This document shows positions 17,801 through 24,843 of a stretch of DNA of 39,022 bases, in pieces. The notes under the pieces were generated by a model. It was not told where the DNA came from. It was given only the letters and a program-made list of their open reading frames with translations, and did not search any database. Position 1 is the first letter of the stretch. Each line of letters begins with the position of its first letter. The translations under genes and the position numbers were made by a program. Location: positions 1 to 39,022 of the forward strand of contig QKJV01000250.1 of assembly GCA_003249165.1 (NCBI GenBank), written 5' to 3'. Origin of the DNA: Desulfobulbaceae bacterium. Its GTDB lineage: Bacteria > Desulfobacterota > Desulfobulbia > Desulfobulbales > SURF-16.

Positions 17801-18465
17801 ATCGGTGAGAGGTAGGCATCAACCACAGTGGTATCACCGCGGGAAACCAGCTTCATCAGAGGACTGACCTGATGACTGACTGAAATCTGAGTAAAGCCGG
17901 TCTCTTCTGCAATTTCAGCCAATCGCTGTTCGTGGATTGTATAGCGATAACCGTGCATCAAGGCGATGGCGATCGACCTGATCCCCCTGCCGTACGCCTG
18001 CTGCATTTTTTTTGCGGCATCTTTTTCATCAAGGACTTGAAGAATCTCTCCATTGGCGCCGATCCGCTCATTGACTTCAGCGACCTCTTCATACAAGAGT
18101 TCAGGCAATATAATATGGCGAGCAAAAAGTTCGGGCCTGCTCTGGTAGCCGATACGCAAAGCATCCCCGAAACCTGCTGTGGTCATGAACAGCGTCCGGT
18201 CCCCTTTTCTTTCGAGCAAAGCATTGGTGGCTACAGTTGTCCCCATTTTGACGTGTTCAATAATTCCACGGGGAATCAATTGATGCGATTTCACCTGCAT
18301 CACATCGCAGATGCCCTGGACAGCAGCATCTTCATACTGTTCCGGATTTTCCGACAGCAGCTTGTGCGAGACCAGCTCTCCTTCGGGTGATTTCGCGACA
18401 ATATCAGTAAACGTTCCGCCCCGGTCTATCCAAATCTGCCAGCCTCTCGAGTTTCGCTTGATCAT
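14839..18465 (-). CDS. Fused hydantoinase/5-oxoprolinase (HyuA-HyuB type)
   Basis: A single 1208-residue chain joins the two halves that many bacteria encode separately. The N-terminal HyuA half has DRGGTFTDIVAKSPEG, an ASKHA-type site used in ATP-dependent ring opening, and later IGFDMGGTSTDVTHYDG. The C-terminal HyuB half starts near residue 680 (PVMLEVFNNLFMSIAEQMG, then ANAPHVPVHLGSMGESV and IDFDGTSEQDSGNYNAP) and ends with a glycine-rich tail GGGGYGAA. The length suits 5-oxoprolinase (5-oxo-L-proline + ATP to glutamate), but hydantoin or other cyclic amides are also possible. The start is placed at 18465 (MIKRNSRGW) with GGGCGGGA ahead; an in-frame ATG at 18495 is the alternative. It is divergent from a TRAP operon and close to a MarR-like gene, which suggests uptake and use of one cyclic amide. 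Confidence 0.9.
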   Translation of the reverse strand: MIKRNSRGWQIWIDRGGTFTDIVAKSPEGELVSHKLLSENPEQYEDAAVQGICDVMQVKSHQLIPRGIIEHVKMGTTVATNALLERKGDRTLFMTTAGFGDALRIGYQSRPELFARHIILPELLYEEVAEVNERIGANGEILQVLDEKDAAKKMQQAYGRGIRSIAIALMHGYRYTIHEQRLAEIAEETGFTQISVSHQVSPLMKLVSRGDTTVVDAYLSPILRRYVDRVAERLGSGADGGAPRLMFMQSNGGLTDARLFRGKDAILSGPAGGVVGMARTASMSGLTRLIGFDMGGTSTDVTHYDGEYERSFETMVAGVRMRAPMMHIHTVAAGGGSILNFDGSRFRVGPESAGANPGPACYRRGGPLTVTDCNVMLGKLQPAYFPKVFGEDGRQMLDDSAVRLKFAALAEEINVATGQQLTSEMVAEGFLRIAVENMANAIKKISVQRGHDVTRYALNCFGGAGGQHACLVADALGMETIFLHPLAGVLSAYGMGLADIRAMRQQQVEKILNPEILPELERTAQPLMDEAAEEVLQQGVDSEDIKIELRLHLRYEGTDTPLLIDFAEFETMIKQFEAAHLRQFGFVSRKKNIVVEALSVESIGLNEIMIDPVLLDEHHPPADSLGSVSVFMAGLFQQAQLYQRDALAIGQEIKGPAIILEPTGTVVVENGWLAKLNDRRHLLLTRYEARKKLEAVGTDADPVMLEVFNNLFMSIAEQMGLTLSNTSHSVNIKERLDFSCAIFDKEGQLVANAPHVPVHLGSMGESVKTVIRENRQTMVPGNVYALNAPYNGGTHLPDVTVISPVFNSEGNDVLFYVGSRGHHADIGGRTPGSSPPDSCHIEEEGVLIDNFLLVKQGQLLEQEIRELLSSGKYPCRNVDQNMADLAAQIAANETGIRELGKMVSQFGLEVVQAYMGHVQDNAEESVRRVVGVLHDSSFTYQMDGKRQIRVSITVDRGKRQAIIDFDGTSEQDSGNYNAPSAVCKAAVLYVFRTLVDDDIPLNEGCLKPLDIVIPKKTMISPEYPAAVISGNTEVSQCITDALFGALGVLASSQGTMNNFVYGNNTYQNYETICGGTGAGPDHPGTSAVHSHMTNTRMTDPEVVEWRFPVILDEFSIRRGSGGKGKFSGGNGAVRKMRFLEQMTATVLSSHRETEPYGLQGGGPGQRGLNYVIRASGEKISLKGNDEITVEAGDTFVIETPGGGGYGAA

Positions 18466-18530
18466 TTTCCCGCCCATTCTTACAATTTCCAACATAGTAG
18501 ATTCAACACAATATACATATTTGTTATATC

Positions 18531-18559
18531 TTTTTAATTTTTTATCGACATTTTGTCAA
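18531..18559 (-). promoter_or_regulatory. Promoter candidate for the hydantoinase gene
   Basis: On the minus strand a perfect TTGACA (18554-18559) is followed after 17 bp by TAAAAA (18531-18536). The -35 lies inside the palindromic GACA/TGTC sites, a position from which a bound repressor would block polymerase. Confidence 0.45.
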
Positions 18560-18637
18560 TATTATGACAAAGTGTCCCGGTCTGACAAGCTGGTTTTTTG
18601 ATTGCCCGACACTGTCACCGTGGATATCTGACAGTCA
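18547..18637. promoter_or_regulatory. Cluster of GACA/TGTC palindromes, probable operator region
   Basis: Between the divergent hydantoinase and dctP genes are four short palindromes: GACA-N3-TGTC at 18547-18557 and again at 18566-18576 (19 bp centre to centre, near two helical turns), GACACTGTC at 18608-18616, and TGACAGTCA at 18629-18637. The first two also form TTTGTCA-N6-TGACAAA at 18552-18571. The MarR-like regulator encoded at 21580-22113 is the most likely binder; that is inference. Confidence 0.55.
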
Positions 18638-18689
18638 AGGCGGTTATGATTCGTGTTCGTCTAAAGCCTCAACAGAAAGGAGATTTACC

Positions 18690-19673
18690 ATGAAATCCAT
18701 CTTTACCCATCTGCGCTGTACTGCTGCTGCGGTAACCATCGGTCTGGGAATGACTATTCAGGCCCAGGCAGCCACCTGGGATATGCCGACCCCTTATCCA
18801 GATGCAACCTTTCACACCCAGAATATAGCTCAGTTTGCAAAAGATATCGAAGATGCTACCGGCGGCGAATTGACAATCAAGCTACATACTGCCGGTTCGC
18901 TCTATAAACACCCGGAGATCAAAAACGCCGTTCGAGGCGGCCAGGTACCTATCGGTGAATTTTTCATTTCGCTTATCGGCAACGAAAATCCTGTATTCGC
19001 GGCAGATTCTCAACCATTTCTTGCCACGAATTACGATGATGCAAAAAAACTATGGGATGCCCAGAAGCCTATCGTTGCCGACCTGCTCGACAAACAGGGC
19101 CTGATGCCGCTGTTCTCTGTGCCATGGCCTCCGCAAGGGCTTTATACCAGAAAAGAGATCAAGACAGTCGATGACCTGAAAGGCATTAAATTCAGAGCAT
19201 ACAATCCGACGCTTGAAAAATTTGCCAATCTGATCGGCGGTGCCCCAACCCAGGTCGAAGTTCCGGATCTGCCGCAGGCATTTACCACCGGGCGGGTTGA
19301 GGCAATGATCACCTCTCCTTCCACAGGCGCAAATTCAAAGGCCTGGGACTTTGTTACTCACTATACCGATATCCAGGCATGGCTTCCGAAAAATATCGTC
19401 GTCGTCAACAAGAAGGCGTTCCGCAAACTTGACAGCAAGATACAGGAAGCCGTACTTGTCGCTGCAGCTTCCGCAGAAAAACGTGGCTGGGAAATGAGCA
19501 AGGAAGAAACCGCAGCCAAAACTGCCATCATGAAAGACAATGGTATGATCATTGTTCAGCCAAGCGCAGAACTGATGAAAGGTCTGCAGGAAATTGGCAA
19601 GGCCATGCTGGTTGACTGGCAAGAAAGTGCTGGCGCAGAAGGTGAAGCACTTCTGAAAGCATACAACCAGTAA
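18690..19673 (+). CDS. TRAP transporter substrate-binding protein (DctP family)
   Basis: A periplasmic binding protein of 327 residues. It has a signal peptide (MKSIFTHLRCTAAAVTIGLG, cleavage near IQAQA), a mature start TWDMPTPYPDATFHTQN, and the DctP-family region DLKGIKFRAYNPTLEKFANL, where the arginine in KFRAY normally contacts the substrate carboxylate. QVEVPDLPQAFTTGRVEAMI is the other conserved stretch. The start at 18690 has GAAAGGAG ahead; the frame is open 42 codons further upstream without support. It delivers ligand to the QM permease encoded downstream. The neighbouring hydantoinase suggests a cyclic amide or its product with a carboxylate, such as 5-oxoproline, as the ligand. 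Confidence 0.93.
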   Translation: MKSIFTHLRCTAAAVTIGLGMTIQAQAATWDMPTPYPDATFHTQNIAQFAKDIEDATGGELTIKLHTAGSLYKHPEIKNAVRGGQVPIGEFFISLIGNENPVFAADSQPFLATNYDDAKKLWDAQKPIVADLLDKQGLMPLFSVPWPPQGLYTRKEIKTVDDLKGIKFRAYNPTLEKFANLIGGAPTQVEVPDLPQAFTTGRVEAMITSPSTGANSKAWDFVTHYTDIQAWLPKNIVVVNKKAFRKLDSKIQEAVLVAAASAEKRGWEMSKEETAAKTAIMKDNGMIIVQPSAELMKGLQEIGKAMLVDWQESAGAEGEALLKAYNQ

Positions 19674-19683
19674 TAAATATTTT

Positions 19684-19718
19684 AGGGGCTCCGCCAGGCT
19701 GTTTTCTTCGGGGCCCCT
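19684..19718 (+). terminator. Intergenic hairpin between dctP and dctQ
   Basis: AGGGGCTCC (19684-19692) pairs with GGGGCCCCT (19710-19718) over nine positions with one wobble. It begins 10 bp after the dctP stop and has no T-run. It may stabilise the dctP message or reduce read-through, so that more binding protein than permease is made. Confidence 0.5.
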
Positions 19719-19734
19719 GACTGACTTGAGGCAA

Positions 19735-20271
19735 ATGCTCAGAAAAGGACTCAACACACTGTATACGGTTAGCGGCTGGTTCGGAGCGGCCTGTATTGCG
19801 GCAATCTGTCTGCTTGTGGTCTGCCAGGTCGGGCTCAATGCCATCGACCGTATCAGCACGCTTGTTACAGGAACGGCAATCGGACTGACAATTCCATCCT
19901 ATGCAGATTTCACCGGTTTTCTTCTGGCTGCCTCATCATTTCTGGCACTCGCCTACACTCTCCGGCAGGGAGCGCATATCAGGGTAAGTCTTATTTACAC
20001 CCATGTTCCCGAAGGCGCACAGAAGGTGCTTGAAGGCTGGTGTTTTTTATTCGGTGCAGCCGTATCTATCTATTTCAGCTGGTATACCGCCCAGCTGACC
20101 TGGGAAAGTTACTCCTACCACGATCTTTCTCCGGGCATGATCGCGGTGCCGCTCTGGATTCCACAGTCCGCCATGCTCACAGGCTTGGTTGTACTTTCAA
20201 TCGCCCTGATTGATAGCTTTTTCAGCCTGCTTCTTGAGGGAACACAACGCAAAAGGGAAGAAAATGTCTGA
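19735..20271 (+). CDS. TRAP transporter small permease (DctQ family)
   Basis: A 178-residue inner-membrane protein with four predicted helices (ACIAAICLLVVCQVGLNAI, FTGFLLAASSFLALAYTL, a segment around FLFGAAVSIYFSW, and SAMLTGLVVLSIALIDSFF). The family hallmark LRQGAHIRVSLIYTHVPE after the second helix is present. It forms the membrane complex with the large permease. The start is uncertain: the ATG at 19735 has GAGG only 3 bases ahead, and a TTG at 19726 is in frame. The stop overlaps the dctM start by 8 bp, which indicates coupled translation. Confidence 0.88.
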   Translation: MLRKGLNTLYTVSGWFGAACIAAICLLVVCQVGLNAIDRISTLVTGTAIGLTIPSYADFTGFLLAASSFLALAYTLRQGAHIRVSLIYTHVPEGAQKVLEGWCFLFGAAVSIYFSWYTAQLTWESYSYHDLSPGMIAVPLWIPQSAMLTGLVVLSIALIDSFFSLLLEGTQRKREENV

Positions 20272-21568
20272 ATTGACGATGATAGGTATTCTTCTCCTCC
20301 TGCTTTTTGTTCTGCTCGGCAGCGGCGTCTGGGTTGCATTCTCTCTTCTTGGCGTGGGGATGGCAGGCATGCTGTTTTTTACCGATGCCCCGATGGGACA
20401 GGTGCTTGCAACCACAGTCTGGGGATCAAGCAACAGCTGGGCCTTGGCAGCTCTTCCCCTTTTCATCTGGATGGGAGAAATACTGTTCCGCTCTCGGCTA
20501 TCGGAAGACATGTTTGCCGGGCTCTCGCCTTGGCTCAATCATCTACCCGGTAAGCTGCTGCACGTCAACATCCTCGGCTGCGGAATCTTCGCTGCAGTTT
20601 CCGGTTCTTCAGCTGCCACCGCAGCGACCATCGGTAAAATGTCGATCCCCGAACTGACCAAACGGGGGTATCCCGAAAACATGGTTCTGGGCACCCTAGC
20701 AGGATCGGCAACCCTCGGCCTTCTCATTCCTCCGTCAATAATCCTGATTGTCTACGGCGTTGCAACTGAACAGTCCATTGCCAGACTGTTTATCGGAGGC
20801 ATTCTGCCGGGTCTGATGCTGGTTGCCCTTTTTATCGGTTATGTCATTATCTGGTCGCTCTTTCATCGTGATGACATCCCTGACGATGAAAAAGAGTCTA
20901 GCTCTCTTGCGGAAAAATTTCAGGCAAGTCGCCGCCTAATTCCGGTTATCCTGCTCATTGTTGGCGTTATCGGATCAATATACAGCGGCATTGCATCGCC
21001 CACCGACGCAGCAGCCGTCGGCGTTCTGCTCTCGCTGCTTCTCTCCTGGTTTACCGGCAGCCTAAACAGGCAGACCTTTTTTGACGGCCTGATGGGAGCT
21101 ACCAGGACATCATGCATGATTGCCTTCATCCTGGCTGGAGCCGCCTTTCTCACAGTTGCCATGGGTTTTACCGGGATTCCAAGGATGCTTGCGCAATGGA
21201 TTGCCACCCTGCAACTTTCACCCTATGCCCTGCTCGGAGCACTGACTATTTTTTTCATTATCATCGGCTGCTTTTTAGACGGTATCTCTGTTGTCGTCCT
21301 GACCACATCCGTTATCATGCCGATGGTCGAACAGGCAGGTATTGACCCGCTCTGGTTTGGAATTTTTGTTGTTATTGTCGTGGAAATGTCTCAGATAACA
21401 CCACCAGTAGGGTTCAATCTCTTTGTCATACAGGGACTAACCAACATCAACATTCTAAGAGTTGCCTACGCAGCTATTCCGTTCTTCCTACTGCTACTGG
21501 CGGCACTCGCTCTAATCGTTATTTTCCCGGGCATCGTCACCATAATGCCGACCATGATGGGCAACTGA
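20264..21568 (+). CDS. TRAP transporter large permease (DctM family)
   Basis: A 434-residue membrane protein with about 12 hydrophobic helices that carries out sodium- or proton-driven import of the ligand bound by DctP. Family segments seen are LFIWMGEILFRSRLSEDMF, AVSGSSAATAATIGKM, GTLAGSATLGLLIPPSIILI, the ASPTDAAAVGVLLSL stretch and EMSQITPPVGFNLFVIQGL. The start at 20264 follows GGGAAGAAA and overlaps the end of dctQ (ATGTCTGA). It is the last gene of the operon and ends 11 bp from the convergent MarR-like gene. Confidence 0.94.
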   Translation: MSELTMIGILLLLLFVLLGSGVWVAFSLLGVGMAGMLFFTDAPMGQVLATTVWGSSNSWALAALPLFIWMGEILFRSRLSEDMFAGLSPWLNHLPGKLLHVNILGCGIFAAVSGSSAATAATIGKMSIPELTKRGYPENMVLGTLAGSATLGLLIPPSIILIVYGVATEQSIARLFIGGILPGLMLVALFIGYVIIWSLFHRDDIPDDEKESSSLAEKFQASRRLIPVILLIVGVIGSIYSGIASPTDAAAVGVLLSLLLSWFTGSLNRQTFFDGLMGATRTSCMIAFILAGAAFLTVAMGFTGIPRMLAQWIATLQLSPYALLGALTIFFIIIGCFLDGISVVVLTTSVIMPMVEQAGIDPLWFGIFVVIVVEMSQITPPVGFNLFVIQGLTNINILRVAYAAIPFFLLLLAALALIVIFPGIVTIMPTMMGN

Positions 21569-21579
21569 GGCAAAGCATG

Positions 21580-22113
21580 CTACAAGCTTGATGCCGCTCT
21601 CGATGCCTGGTCGTAAAGACCGGAAAACAAGCGGAGAAGAGCCGCCGCCTGCCGCACTTCATCGCCTTCCTTGCCAAGAGTCCTGTAAGCCGAGGTGAGA
21701 CACTGTTCCCTGATTTCTCGATACTTTGCGCAGGCTTTTGCACCCTCGTCGCTGGCTGCATAAAAGATTTCTTTGCCTTTTTTCTCACGGCGGACCAACG
21801 CCATCTTCACCAGTTTCTTAAGGGAATAATTGACAGTATGCTGATCTTCTATATGCAGGACGAAGCAGATATCGACCAAACGTTTTGGTTTGCCACGATG
21901 ATTGACGTTGTGCAGCACCAACACATCAAGCGGTGAAAAATCGCTGTATCCGGCAGCTGCCATGCAGCGGACAGTCCAACGGGAAAAAGCGTTATCGGCA
22001 ATAATCAAACCATATTCAAACTCACTCAATCTCCAGCTGTCCGGTGAAGCGAGATGCTCTGAAGAAACAATGGGACTGACAGTCGGGCCGGTAATCTTTT
22101 CTTGTCCTGACAC
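21580..22113 (-). CDS. MarR-like winged-helix regulator
   Basis: A 177-residue regulator. After a 35-residue N-terminal extension it shows helices LSEFEYGLIIADNAFSRW, then FSPLDVLVLHNVNHRGKPKR, the recognition region DICFVLHIEDQHTVNYSLKK and the wing LVKMALVRREKKGKEIFYAA, as in MarR/winged-helix proteins. The start is a GTG at 22113 with GAGGAG 6 bases ahead. It is convergent with dctM (11 bp apart) and on the same strand as the hydantoinase gene beyond the TRAP operon. It is the obvious candidate to control the TRAP and hydantoinase genes through the palindromes at 18547-18637, probably released by the substrate. Sequence identity within the family is not known to me. Confidence 0.8.
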   Translation of the reverse strand: MSGQEKITGPTVSPIVSSEHLASPDSWRLSEFEYGLIIADNAFSRWTVRCMAAAGYSDFSPLDVLVLHNVNHRGKPKRLVDICFVLHIEDQHTVNYSLKKLVKMALVRREKKGKEIFYAASDEGAKACAKYREIREQCLTSAYRTLGKEGDEVRQAAALLRLFSGLYDQASRAASSL

Positions 22114-22221
22114 GCTTTTCTCCTCAAGATATTTTGTAAAGACGGGGAATGAATCAAGACATCACTGTACCAGATTTCGGTAGTGAATCCAATGGATCAC
22201 AGCTTTTGTGCCAGAAAAACA

Positions 22222-22257
22222 ACAAAGCCGATAACGTATACACGTTATCGGCTTTGT
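22222..22257 (-). terminator. Rho-independent terminator of the ECF sigma operon
   Basis: A perfect 16-bp inverted repeat, ACAAAGCCGATAACGT and its complement, has a 4-base loop (22238-22241). On the minus strand it is followed by TGTTTTTCTGG. It lies 33 bp after the stop of the exported protein gene and separates that operon from the MarR-like gene. Confidence 0.9.
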
Positions 22258-22290
22258 CTGCTCCATCCTTCCCGGCAGGATATTCAGCGC

Positions 22291-23085
22291 TTATTTGTCG
22301 CTGTTTCCTCCTTTGTTGCCGTTATTACTTTTACTGCTGCTGTTTCCACCTTTATTACCGTTGTTGGTTTTTGTCTTTGTGGTTGTCTTGCTCTGTTGTC
22401 CAGGAGCACTTGCAGATTTTCCTTTGGAGGTGCTAGCGCTTACAGTGTCAGTGCTGCTGTCCGCAGCATCAACTCCGCTTGATTTGTTCTTGCTCTTTCC
22501 GTTGTTGCTTGCCGCATAGGCATGGCCTTTTGCAAAACCTGTCTGGGTGTCTCTGGCAGTGGCCTCAGCCAGTTCTGCAGCTGCATCGTCAGCACTGTCA
22601 TCCACTACTTCCACATCGCCATACTTATTCTTATTCTTGTTTCTTTTAGTATGACCAAGACCCAGAAGCCCTGGATGAATATCCAGCGCATGGGCAATTT
22701 CACCCCAGCCCATGCCGCTTGCACGCATGGCCTCTATTTCATCAGCACTTGTTCCAACAGCAGTAGCAAGAGCTTCTTCATAAGCAATTTCCAGATCATC
22801 TGCAGCCGTAATGAGCTCTTCATTAGTCGGATCATCGCTAAGGGCGCTCAACGCATCCTGATACTCTTCCCATGCCAGCGCGACCTCCTCATTACTTTTT
22901 GCATCCTCTTCTGCCAGCTGTGCTGCATGAGCTGCCTGGGCAGGATTTGAGTAGTAGCTTTCTGTCGGCTCGTCAACATCCTCAGCCAGTACGGGTGTTA
23001 CCAATCCGGCAAGAATCAGGGTTGTACCAAGAATCACTAAACGGCCTTTTCCGGTCAAAACAATCTTTTGTAATCTGCTCTTCAT
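22291..23085 (-). CDS. Exported low-complexity protein, last gene of the ECF operon
   Basis: A 264-residue protein with a Sec signal (VILGTTLILAGLVTPVLA, cleavage before EDVDEP). Residues about 45-115 are an acidic helical region (AQLAEEDAKSNEEVALAWEE, NEELITAADDLEIAYEEALA). The segment DEIEAMRASGMGWGEIAHAL followed by DIHPGLLGLGH (about 115-146) looks like a small helical or helix-turn-helix-like motif. The C-terminal third is Ser/Asn/Gly/Lys-rich and low complexity, with NNGNKGGNS repeated. It starts by ATGA overlap with the anti-sigma candidate gene, so it is part of that operon, and a strong terminator follows. It has no catalytic motif that I can see; a structural or sensed surface/periplasmic role is possible. 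Confidence 0.8.
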   Translation of the reverse strand: MKSRLQKIVLTGKGRLVILGTTLILAGLVTPVLAEDVDEPTESYYSNPAQAAHAAQLAEEDAKSNEEVALAWEEYQDALSALSDDPTNEELITAADDLEIAYEEALATAVGTSADEIEAMRASGMGWGEIAHALDIHPGLLGLGHTKRNKNKNKYGDVEVVDDSADDAAAELAEATARDTQTGFAKGHAYAASNNGKSKNKSSGVDAADSSTDTVSASTSKGKSASAPGQQSKTTTKTKTNNGNKGGNSSSKSNNGNKGGNSDK

Positions 23086-24209
23086 ATCATCTTCCTCTCT
23101 ACTTTTTTCTGTGAAACCTGGGTAAAAATCAGGATGCTGTTTTTCAACTCGACGGGTTTTGTCTCTGCATTGCCCTCAAGCTTCTCTGCAACATCAAACC
23201 AGCTGATCTTCACATCTAAATTCTGCTGCACATCTTTTTGTCCGAGAATTTTTGTTCTCAACTGAATCGCTGTTTCTTTTGCGTTTTCCAGATCACCCTC
23301 ATTAAATATTATCAAGTTAAGTGCAATATCATCCGCTGATGTGTATGAGAGAATCCGGTCAATTTCGAGTTCAGTGCTTTCTCCCATCGGCTGCAATAAA
23401 CTCATGGTGTCTATCACCATATCGGTGGCACCGATTTGAAAGACCCGGTATCTGAAATCACCAAGCCTGTTAAGGTGCAAAGCCGCCCGCCTTGCCCACT
23501 TGCCCGTTCTGGACCATTGCAGGTACTGGTAGTAGGCATCTTTTTCACGATGGGTATCGCCCATCTCCCGATAAACGAGGGCCTGATTGTAAAGAGCCTG
23601 CAGGTTTCCCTCATTTTTATCAAGAACCAGCTGATACTGTTTCAGTGCTTCATCAAACTCCTGGTGTTCGAGATAGCTATGGCCAAGATTCAGATTCGCC
23701 TGATAAAAATTCGGCTGAAAAGAAAGGCTTCTCTGATAGCTGCTTCTCTCTTTTGTGACCTCGCCAATCATTCCATAGGCAACGCCCTGCCAATAGGCAA
23801 AATCAGCTCTGGATGGATCAATAGTGTTGGCCTGATTGAGAAATTCAAGAGCCTGGCGATACTCACCGCCGGCTATCAGCCCACGGCCGATAAGAAACAT
23901 ACTGTCCGCAGACTGATCGGGCCGTGGCTCCAGCACGGCAATTTGCTGCCCTGCAGATTTTTGCAAATGCATTCCTCCGTAAAAGGCTGTTGCAACAAGC
24001 AGAACAGATACGGCAACCGCTGCAGGCTGCAACCCAAAAAATAAAGGCTGCTTGAACCAACGGGCCCATCTGATAAAAAATGGACAGGCTTCTCTTTTAT
24101 CGACCTCTGCCATGATTCTGTCAGCAAGATCCGGCGGCGGTATCTGATCGTCTGCATATCGCAGCAGATTTCCCAATAATTCCTGTTCTTCTCGACTGAT
24201 TTTATTCAT
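23082..24209 (-). CDS. Putative anti-sigma factor with TPR and OmpA-like periplasmic part
   Basis: A 375-residue single-pass membrane protein. Residues 1-50 are cytoplasmic (EEQELLGNLLRYADDQIPPP, then DLADRIMAEVDKRE), the kind of short tail that holds an ECF sigma factor; no zinc-binding HxxxCxxC motif is seen. One membrane helix lies at about 57-80 (FGLQPAAVAVSVLLVATAFY). Residues about 105-255 are TPR-like repeats, ending in the motif AALHLNRLGDFRYRVF. Residues about 265-350 resemble a degenerate OmpA-like domain (LNLIIFNEGDLENAKETAIQ, LDVKISWFDVAEKLE). The gene overlaps the sigma factor gene by ATGA and the exported protein gene by another ATGA. The pairing with the sigma gene and the membrane topology support an anti-sigma role. 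The same TPR-OmpA architecture recurs in the lipoprotein at 24844-25860. Confidence 0.75.
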   Translation of the reverse strand: MNKISREEQELLGNLLRYADDQIPPPDLADRIMAEVDKREACPFFIRWARWFKQPLFFGLQPAAVAVSVLLVATAFYGGMHLQKSAGQQIAVLEPRPDQSADSMFLIGRGLIAGGEYRQALEFLNQANTIDPSRADFAYWQGVAYGMIGEVTKERSSYQRSLSFQPNFYQANLNLGHSYLEHQEFDEALKQYQLVLDKNEGNLQALYNQALVYREMGDTHREKDAYYQYLQWSRTGKWARRAALHLNRLGDFRYRVFQIGATDMVIDTMSLLQPMGESTELEIDRILSYTSADDIALNLIIFNEGDLENAKETAIQLRTKILGQKDVQQNLDVKISWFDVAEKLEGNAETKPVELKNSILIFTQVSQKKVERKMI

Positions 24210-24760
24210 CTTTGTTCTTTTTCCAGCCTATTTTTCAATTCCTCAAGACCGCGTTTCACCTTCATCTTCACCGAACTTTCGGTCAGTCCGAAAGCAGCTG
24301 CAACTTCACGAACCTTCATATCATGTTCGAACCGGGCTAGCAGGATTTCCCGGGTCTGCTCGTGAAGCTGCAGGAGAGCTAATTTCATATTATCAGCGGC
24401 TTCACGGTGCTCGAACTGTTCATGCTGCCTAGGCAGCGAAGCTGATCGATCCTGTTCTTTCTGCTCTATGATGTACTGTTTTGCCGTGTTTAAATTATTT
24501 TTTCGCTTCCAATCACGTAACCTGTTGATAGCAATCGTATAGAGCCACGGGAAAAATGGCCGATCACGATTAAATCGCCAGAGCTTATCAAAAGCGATAA
24601 TAAACACTTCCTGAGAAAGATCGGCAGCTTCTTCACTACTGTGCGTAACGCGGTACATCAGGTTGTAAACCGGCTTTTGATAGCGTTCGATCAATAATCT
24701 GAACGTCTCTTTTTCACCGGCCAGAACCTGCTCAACAATTTCCTCATCTGAGACGTTCAT
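24206..24760 (-). CDS. ECF-type RNA polymerase sigma factor (RpoE-like)
   Basis: A 184-residue extracytoplasmic-function sigma factor. Region 2 is clear: FRLLIERYQKPVYNLMYRVT, then EEAADLSQEVFIIAFDKLWR and FFPWLYTIAINRLRDWKRKN for -10 melting. Region 4 is ILLARFEHDMKVREVAAAFG followed by LTESSVKMKVKRGLEELKNR, the -35-binding helix-turn-helix. A linker of about 35 polar residues joins them. GGAAA stands a few bases before the ATG. It follows the lipoprotein gene by 83 bp and overlaps the membrane anti-sigma candidate by 4 bp, the usual layout for ECF pairs. It is expected to be released by an envelope signal. Confidence 0.94.
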   Translation of the reverse strand: MNVSDEEIVEQVLAGEKETFRLLIERYQKPVYNLMYRVTHSSEEAADLSQEVFIIAFDKLWRFNRDRPFFPWLYTIAINRLRDWKRKNNLNTAKQYIIEQKEQDRSASLPRQHEQFEHREAADNMKLALLQLHEQTREILLARFEHDMKVREVAAAFGLTESSVKMKVKRGLEELKNRLEKEQR

Positions 24761-24843
24761 CGGTTATTTCCATGCTCTCTGGCCAAATTTGTTGCTCTTT
24801 ATATGAGAGATACGAATGAGAAAATAAATGGTCACAATTTATT

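Noticed and set aside
18591-18605. Sigma-54-like site ahead of the first dctP
   Set aside because: GG and GC are 10 bases apart and TTGC is present, but the -24 block is TGGTTT, not TGGCAC, so the match is weak.
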